From assembly GCA_963920525.1 (NCBI GenBank), contig OY986438.1, positions 45,147,288-45,211,287 on the forward strand: a DNA stretch of 64,000 nucleotides, given 5' to 3'. This DNA comes from Dichetophora obliterata (taxonomy: Eukaryota > Arthropoda > Insecta > Diptera > Sciomyzidae). Made by a program: the position numbers and the translations under genes. Positions 56,433 to 64,000 of this stretch are shown in pieces; positions within the stretch are counted from its first letter, which is position 1; every line of letters starts with the position of its first letter. The notes under the pieces were generated by a model. The model saw nothing but the letters and a program-made list of their open reading frames with translations, searched no databases and was not told the origin of the DNA.

Positions 56433-58680
56433 TCAAAACCATTGATATTGAAGAATTATTTAGATCAAAAAAATGCATACCTGATAAAAACTTAAATTTT
56501 ATTTAATTACTACTAATTCAAAGTTCCTTGCATTAAATACAATATATGAATAGTAAAAAAATTAATTTATGTTTCTTATAAATATTTCGTAATTTGTTCA
56601 TTTTGTTTTATTTATTTTTTATGCTGAACTTATAAAAATATATTAGACTTAACATTTTTATATTATTTCATAATTCAGTACTTTTTGAAATCCGCTAAGT
56701 ACCAAACGGAAATTTGGAATTATCATCTCTTTTAAATTCATTTTCTTTAATTTTCTTTAATAATGGCATTTAATGTTTTTATATAATGTTAACATATGCT
56801 AAAAAAAAAATGAAAAAATATCTTGTTTTATTTTAAAGTAAAAAGGCATTTCTAACCTTTCATCTTTGTTTAGTTTGTATCTTTTTTTTAGTGCATAATT
56901 TGCGTAAAAACTGTAACATTTTAAGCAGCGAGCAACCGCAACCGGCTTGCTTGAAGTCCGGATAGCTACTGAAAGCTTTTTTTCTGCATGTCAATAAATG
57001 CGTGTAAAAGCTCTCCGCACATGGTCGGCCTTTTGCGCACTCCTGTTCTAAATTCAAAAAATTTCCTTTTTATTTTAAATGAGTTTGTCTTCATACAAAA
57101 TTTTAAAATATTTCAAATATTCAGATATATTAATTTTATTATTAAAAAAGAGAAAAACAGTTTTATTGCTATAGATTTATTTTTGAACTAATATTAATAT
57201 ATAAATTTTTTAAGTTTTCATGAAACTTTTCCTAAAAATTTTAAAACTTAGAGTTTTACTACGTAAATTTTAAAAATTTACTACGGCTCTTTAGTAGTTA
57301 CAGTGCGACATAACAACTCTTTAATTATATGTATGACACAGGTGTTTAGTAAAATCAAATTTTGTCGCAAATCCACTGAATTCTGAGAACAACGTTTTAA
57401 AAAGAGCTTTAAGTGTTTCCGATAAAAGTTTTTACCCAAATATTCAGTTGTCGAAATCTAAGTAGAACATTTTCTTGGACAGTTTGATGCCAACAATGTT
57501 TTAACTTGTTTAACTTTATAGTTTTCACGTCATCCGTTGTATCGAAAAAATTAAGCAAAAAGGTGACCAGGTGTTGCAGCTGTTCCTTTCAAAATTTCAC
57601 CAACAATTTATAAAATTTTCTGCAAGTTGAAAGTTATTTAAAGCAGCAGCAGCCGTAATCATAATAAATGAAACAAAAGTATAAGAAAAAGCCATGAAAA
57701 AGTGGAAAGTGTGAAAATTTTGCAACAAAAACAAAGCGAAAGGAAAACACATGTTGTCTTCTCTCTAAACTTAGTGCTTTAAATTTGTACAGTTTCGCTA
57801 CACACACACATACACACACACACACACGTACACATGATCATTGTGTAGTATTCACACTTTCCTGCTCAATTTTCTCATACCATATATTTAATCATAAAAT
57901 AAAGAAAAAGTTCAAACAATTTTATAAAATGTAAAATGTTTTATTTTTTTCTGTCTAGCATATCGTAAATTATTCTTATTTACGATATCATCCAAAATTT
58001 AATTTTGCAAAATTTCTTTTTACTCACAAAAAAATCAAAATTTGCAAACAAGAAGTAAAAAAAAAAGTACGTACGTGTTTGCTGTCTAAACATTGGAATA
58101 ATGAGCTGTTATAAGAGATTATAGCATCAGTTTTTATTGGTTGTTGAAAAGTTTTGATGTTAAAACTCATATCTTTTAATGCGTCTAATAAAAAAAATGT
58201 ATGGAAGTTTTTGGAAAAGAAGACAAACTAACGTTCTACTAACGACTATTTTATAAAATTTCACGTCGCTAATTCTTTTAGAAAAATTTTGAGATTCTAT
58301 TTTTTATGGAATTTAAATCAGTCCTTTTTTGTTTAGTTTTGTAGTTCAAATGAACATTTTGTTTTTCATATGTAATTTTTCAAATATCAAAAATTATATA
58401 TATATTTTTAAATATATTCAAAACAAAGTACTTGGATACAAAGTCATAAGTAATACAGAAGTGATATAACATTAATATTCTACAGTAATACATTTTTTAA
58501 TCAGGTTTTCTGTTACGGCTCTTGTTTGAAAATTTTACAAGCCAACAACTAGTTAGTACAATAGGCATAAACAATTAATTCAGTGTTCCAATTAAATCAA
58601 AAGTTTAATGCTTTGAAGAACATTGTGATATCGATATGTTTATACTCTATTAAAGAATGAAGTAATTTAACATAATTTTT
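55335..58680. other. Long AT-rich stretch
   Basis: Simple sequence only: A runs at about 56010-56026 and 56405-56431, and (CA)n at 57800-57827. Near 55440-55560 and 56110-56200 there are repeated ATACTTA/TAAGTAT words of unclear origin. No gene or defined element. Confidence 0.4.
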
Positions 58681-58695
58681 TTCTTTATTTCCAGG
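58675..58695 (+). promoter_or_regulatory. Candidate recursive splice site (ratchet point)
   Basis: A pyrimidine run TTTTTTTCTTTATTTCCAG is directly joined to GTAAGA (junction 58694/58695), the fused 3'/5' splice-site consensus used for recursive splicing in long fly introns. A second donor, TTG|GTAAGT, lies 34 nt downstream, giving a short definable RS-exon (58695-58728). It is on the same strand as the candidate exon ending at 8139. Confidence 0.5.
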
Positions 58696-58728
58696 TAAGA
58701 TCTCTTATTATAAAGTACAAGACAATTG

Positions 58729-61700
58729 GTAAGTTTTAAAAAAAAAATACTTGACACAACGTCTATAATTTAAAGGTTATTCATTCTGTAAGGGAATGTT
58801 GTAAAAGTTGGGACCATTGGTGCGAGGTTTTTGGTGTGAGGTTTTGAAATGAATTCGAATAGAGCTAGCTTTGATAAACCAATAAAAAGTTATGTTTATA
58901 GGCTACAGCTTATCCGAAGGAATTAATTTGATATCATGATAGAGACAAAACTATATCCATTTTAATTAAGCAATTTTTTATGACCGAAAAAAATTGGTCT
59001 TATAACTCTATAAAAAATTAGACTCTTGTAAACTCAAAGGCCCTTATAAACTCTATAAAAAAAATTAAGTTGAACTTCATTATATTATTATGATTAGAAT
59101 ATTTGTTGACATAAGATGTTTCAAAGAACTAATTGTGATACAAAGATAGGATTCAATTTAATATGATTCGCAGTTTTCAAAAGTGAAGAAACTTTTTCGC
59201 ATATTAGCGCATTCCAAGTGCACAGCCCGCTTGCACGTATTGGACTCAATTAAATTTTAACGGCTGAGTTTACGTGGCATTGCTCTAATACAAATGCTAT
59301 AAAATTCGACATCTTTATCATCATCATCTGATGATTTTTTCTTTGCTCGTTTTGAGTACAAAAGAAGATTACTTCAAAACATGTTTAAGTAAAATAGTCT
59401 ACTATCATTATTTTAAGGGAAATTTAAATTCTTTTTCTCAAAGGTGGACTTTCTTAAAAATTTTCTGAACACAAAAATGTCTTTATTGGAGTATAGTTAC
59501 ATCCTTTTTTTTCAAAATTTTAATTAAAATTTTTTCAAATACCATTAAACATTTGCGATGGGATTTTATCGTCAACAAAAAGTCACAGTCAAATAAAAAT
59601 CATTTCAGTTTGCTCCAAAAAACTACGCCTTAACCCTATTGTAAAAAGCAAATGTAAAAACTGTCGTTAGAAACACATCGAAAACAATTTGGAAATAAGT
59701 ATTTTCTGTAAAAATTTTGTTGTTTTCTGTATTTTCGTTTTATCCGAAGCGGTCGAATGTAGCTTTTCAGCTTTTCTCCATAGTTTTATCGAAAACTTTC
59801 ACATATGTTGCAATACCTCAATTTTAATCAAAGCTAAAATCAGCTATTGTATTTAAAATTTGTTTCATGTTTTACTTGTACTTTACTAGAACAAGTACAG
59901 AAAATCGGAAACTTGCTCTTATACCTTACGCTAGAAACTGACGTGAAAGTTCCTAATATTTCGCAACAACGACTGATTTCACAACAAATCTTGAGATTTA
60001 AAATTCTAAAACCGTCATACAAATTTTGATATATTTTTATAGTTATATATTACAGTTTTATATATTTTTTTAATTTTTTTATATTTTTTAAATATTTTAA
60101 AAAATTCATTTATTTTATTTTTTTAATGGTTAACCATTTTTTAAAATTTTTGTTAGTATTTATTGGAAAGAGAAACTTTGAAAACATAGAGAAGAGTAAA
60201 AGAAGGCATTTTTTTTTGCTTTTTACATCAACTGCATGACCTTTTTTTCCTGTTGAAACTTGTATTCACCCAAGAATTATATATTCAAAGTTCCGCCATA
60301 TGCATGTCCACTCTCTTTGTGAGCAAGTGCATGTGACGTCAGAAGTGAAAGAGAAGAAAGTGTCAAACTGACGAAAAAAAAAAACGTAATAAAAATTTTG
60401 TTATAGGGGTATTCGATTAAAAAATCTCCTCATTTCCTCATAAAATCTTGGATTTTTTAAATTTAATAATTATTAATTAAAAAACAACGCTTGTCTAGAA
60501 ATATATATAAATATTTTTCATTACTATCTTTGATAAAAATTGTATATCTTATTGGGGTGGCAACTTCCGTGTTGACCCCTTCACAAAAAATAGCTATGTT
60601 GCTCTATTTATTTTGAGAGCAGTTTGACTGTTTCTTTGTTTGTATTTCGTTTGTTTCCCGATAAGCCAATCAGATTCATTTGCTTAGTATCGTTTGTTGT
60701 GTATGTGTTGTTTTTGTGTGGATGTATTTTCACATATGACGTAGGCTGCGCTGTAGATTTCCATTTTTGCGCACTTATGGCGGGATCTTTTATATATTGT
60801 TCTTGATATTCACCCATAAATACACATCAAAAATAAACATAGCTGTCATAAAAGTGTATATATTTATAAACCAACACACGGGCGTCTTTAACATTAATGA
60901 CCCAAACATAATTTGTGCCGAAACACATAAAATTAGTTTAACGTGCAATCGTTTCTTTTATAGCATTCATTAAAAGAATTGAGTAGATAAAAAAACACTG
61001 GGAAAATTTGCTGCACTCAACAAATAAAGCATTCAATTTAAAATACTAGGAGAGAGAAAAGGAGAGTGATAGAAAGAGTGGCTTGCAGTTAAGATAGACT
61101 AGAGCTAAATTAAGCTGCAGCGTCTATCTAAATGTCTATCTATTTGTCTCACAGACTTCCTGTCCGTCCGGCTGTCAGTTTGACGATTTGTCGACCTGTC
61201 TGCTTTTTTAAAATTTTGATCCGCAAACTAGAAGCGTGCCAAATACAACACGAACTACAAAAAGAACATAGCAAACATTCTTTTAACGCAGCATACAACA
61301 AAAACAAATCATCGGAAAAAATAACACTAACGACCTTTTTATTTTTTATAGAAGATATTTGTGTTGTTTTTTTTTGCCATATTTCTTTTTTCCGGTTTTT
61401 GCACTCTTTTACCATAGCCATTTCAGCTAACGACCGCCTGCCCCCATCTTCTCCCTCTTTCCACCACCTTTCTGCACAGTGTAGTGCGCGTAGACAAAAT
61501 GGGTTAAAAAAATGTCTCCGATTTTGAAAAATAAATACAATAAATATATAGAATAAAATAGTTTGAAGTCTTATAATTCTGAGTTTAAGAGATTTTCGTG
61601 ATAGCTTCTCAGTTGTAAACATGCCTCTCTTCATAATTCGGCTTGGAAACATAATGAAATTCCATATTTTGCAGTTAAGTACTGAATATTTTCAGCAGGG

Positions 61701-61911
61701 CATAATTTTAGTATACAAAAATTTGCAAAACTTTAACTAATGGCTTTATTTTGTAAAAGGAACTCAGTCACTAGTGTTAGATTTTTTTTTCGGCAATATA
61801 TTTCATAGGAACATTTCAATGCGTTTGTTCTAACTCATATAGAAATAGAATTGCCAGACAAAAAAACCTAAGTGAGGTGATTGCGTGCGTTTTAAAAAAT
61901 AAGGCCATGAG
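58729..61911. other. AT-rich DNA, nothing recognised
   Basis: A single TGACGTCA site occurs near 60336. No exon, RNA gene or clear transposon end supported in these 3 kb. Confidence 0.4.
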
Positions 61912-63443
61912 ATACAGCCATGGACACTAAATTAGCACAAAGCTACTCTTAAGTTTGACATAGCATTTTTTTTAATTTTTTGACTATATAGACCAATTAT
62001 TATGGCCTGCACTGTTGCAAGAGAGCATCAAGCTTCTCTCAAATAAAATTTGGTTACCGTTATCTCTTTTCTCTTTTGTTCTAATTGCTGAAATGTGCAT
62101 TAATCATCTTTTTTTCTGGACAGTAAATTAGCACAACGCGATCGGAACAGTCATAAAAAGTTTTTTGGGGCGTATTTTGTGTCCAACGGTAATTTTTGTG
62201 CAATTTCTTAAAACTTTGTCTAAATATGGGACGGGGAAAAGATTGTACGCCAGAGGAAAAGCGCATTATATTTAATATGTGTAGTTATGGCAGAAAGCCA
62301 TGTGAAATTGCAAAAATTCTCAAACGATCGAGGAAACTGGTGTATAATGTTATTTATTCCAGTAAAAATAATGAAAAAAATTTAATAAAAAACAAAAAAA
62401 AAAGAACCTACGTAAAAAAAAACAACTGAAGCAGTGGACCGAGCTATTGTCCGGAAATCAAAGAAGGATCCCTTCACGTCATCACGTGATATTGCCAACG
62501 AAGTAAACTCTGAATTTCGGTTAAATTTGTCAGACAGGCTTATTCGAAGACGCCAAAAAAGATATTGCAAAGCGATTACTCTTTGCTCATATCCGTAAAT
62601 CAAAAGACCTCCCGTTCTGGAAAAAATTCTTTGGAGTGATGAAACAAAGGTAAATCGCATGGGTCCGGATGGTAGAGTAATAGTTCATCGCTCTAAACGC
62701 CAGGCACTCAATCCACGCTACACACAGAAAACCGTGAAGCACGGCGGAGGAAGATAAACGGAAAAATGGACCGTCATCAGTATTTGGATATTTTGAAGAA
62801 CCAAATGGAACCATATGCTTTTGAACAAATGCCAGTATCGTTCACATTCATGCCTGATAATGATCCTAAACACACATCAAAAATGGTTAAGGAGTGGTTT
62901 GCTGAAGAAAGAATCCGCATTTTAGACTGGCCGGCTCAAAGTCCCGATTTGAACCCTATTGAAAACCTCTGGAATGATGTGAAAAGTAAGATCGCTCAAC
63001 ATAAATATAAAAACTTGGATGATCTTTGGACCGGCATACAGAGTGCTTCGTATTCGATTCAAAAAAGCGTTGCCAAAATTTGATTAAAAGTATGCCCCGT
63101 AGATGTGAAGCCGTAATTGAAAGTAAAGGTTATTCTACTAAGTATTAACCAGGTAATCTAAGGCCATCAATATTTTTAATAATTACTTACAAATATTTAT
63201 TTTAATTTCAGAAAATTTAATTTGTATATTTTATTGCATATGCAAGTTTATTTGCATATGATTAATTGATGCCGTTAATTTGCAGACAACAACTAACTTT
63301 GTTGAAATTTTGTTTGTTTTTTAAGAAGAATACATAGCTTTAGTTTTTATGATAAAAATTTTTGTTATTTAGAGTGAAATAAAAATAATAAATATATTTG
63401 TTTTTGAGACAACATTTTGTGCTAATTTAGTGTATATCTTATA
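61912..63443 (+). mobile_element. Decayed Tc1-like transposon
   Basis: ACACTAAATTAGCACAAA at 61924 pairs with TTTGTGCTAATTTAGTGT ending at 63433. A second, inner copy, ACAGTAAATTAGCACAAC, lies at about 62116 in the left arm, about 192 bp from the outer one, suggesting an IR/DR layout like the 19.5-kb element. The inner right copy is not recognisable. Outer limits and the TA duplication are uncertain. Confidence 0.7.
62226..63148 (+). pseudogene. Tc1-like transposase (DD34E), degenerate
   Basis: Starts MGRGKDCTPEEKRIIFNMC with a helix-turn-helix (KPCEIAKILKRSRKLVYNVI). It then loses frame after 62429. The first catalytic Asp is in ILWSDETKVN (about 62632), in a different frame from the N-terminus. 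From 62766 a clean stretch reads MDRHQYLDILKN, with the second Asp in MPDNDPKHTS and the Glu in SPDLNPIENLWN. The middle (62430-62760) has several shifts and apparent deletions. It is a separate family from the 20-kb transposase, since the sequences differ throughout. Confidence 0.8.
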
Positions 63444-64000
63444 GGTCTTATCATAGAACAATATAATTAAAAATATAAATTAAAAAAATTGATATGCCCA
63501 ATATAAATGAAAAACATTTTCTATAATAAAAAAAAGGTCTTTGAATACTAAAAATCAAAACTTTAACATACTCTAAAAAAAGAGGATTCGTAAGCATGCA
63601 CAGTAGGGCGTATCGAAAAATTTAGATCGTATTCTAAAAGGTCTCAAAAGCTGCATAGGGTGGTCAAGATTTTCCAAAAAATTTTAGGAAAAAATAAAAA
63701 TGTCTTCCTCTCCCGCAAGGACAAAGTTGATTTTTAAGAAAAACAGTAAAAAATCGCAATCTCAAAGTGCTTAGATTTTTGTAAGAAAAACTGCATGTGT
63801 CTTAAAGTAAAAGTAAAAGTAAATAAAGACTTTAACTAACAAAATCCTGCCAAACACGAGCCACTCTCGATTTTTAGCCACAAGGTCCTGTGTGAAGGAT
63901 ATTCGAATCTAAAGCGGGGTACACATTAGCAATCATGAGTGACACTCATGCTCAAATTCTCTTTTTTTACGCAGGCTCGCGTGTGTGTACCTTCGTCATT
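63444..64000. other. AT-rich DNA at window edge
   Basis: A possible element start near 63604 (TAGGGCGTATCGAAAAATTT) cannot be paired with a second end inside the window. No gene seen. Confidence 0.35.

Noticed and set aside
61149..61652. 167-residue minus-strand frame and opposing 131-residue + strand frame
   Set aside because: Both are low-complexity (Lys/Arg or Ser/Phe rich), overlap each other, and lack domain or splice support.

Overview
This window is AT-rich eukaryotic nuclear DNA, most likely from an insect and probably a higher fly (Diptera). The evidence is the low GC, the mix of insect-type Tc1/mariner, hAT, PIF/Harbinger, CR1 and RTE elements, splice signals of fly type, and a recursive-splice motif. 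No species can be named from the sequence alone. There are no operons, CRISPR arrays or other prokaryotic features.

The only host-gene evidence is on the + strand. A candidate coding exon (about 7939 or 8026 to 8139, ATG at 8067) ends in a perfect AAG|GTAAGT donor. About 50 kb downstream lies a polypyrimidine-CAG|GTAAGA site (58694/58695) that matches the recursive-splicing consensus and is followed 34 nt later by another GTAAGT. The simplest reading is one + strand gene whose very long intron fills most of the window. That is inference; the gene is not identified.

Nearly everything else is mobile DNA, often nested. (1) 277-5212: a tRNA-type SINE (minus) split by an apparently intact CR1-like LINE (448-5123, minus) with a 7-bp target duplication, ORF1 with a PHD finger, and an ORF2 that has no AUG and sits in the -1 frame behind a canonical A_AAA_AAC slippery heptamer. 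(2) 5268-15810: non-autonomous DNA transposons, many with clear TIRs and TSDs. They include a foldback element, two PIF/Harbinger-type elements 33 bp apart, an element with a TGGGCATTTCCA terminus and 8-bp TSD, and a hAT MITE. (3) 15879-27120: tRNA-like sequences, a hairpin repeat, a Tc1 element with IR/DR ends, an older Tc1 remnant, a hAT element holding a MITE, and further MITEs. (4) 28626-31826: a decayed RTE-type LINE (minus). (5) 33290-38030: a 12-bp minisatellite interrupted by a DNA element and by a 5'-truncated CR1-like LINE. That LINE is itself interrupted by two DNA elements, one flanked by TTAA. (6) 38200-40640: a degenerate tandem repeat carrying TGACGTCA sites. It is interrupted by a 1.3-kb, relatively GC-rich, hairpin-rich, ORF-free block bounded by 12-bp direct repeats. 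(7) 41995-55321: a dead mariner-like element, further hAT and Harbinger-like elements, duplicated MITE sequence, two copies of a CTAGCTGA-type repeat, and a MITE with 106-bp perfect inverted arms. (8) 61912-63443: a decayed Tc1-like element.

The LINE at 448-5123 is the only element with intact reading frames. All other transposases and reverse transcriptases seen here are broken. The stretches between named features are AT-rich DNA in which I see no gene.
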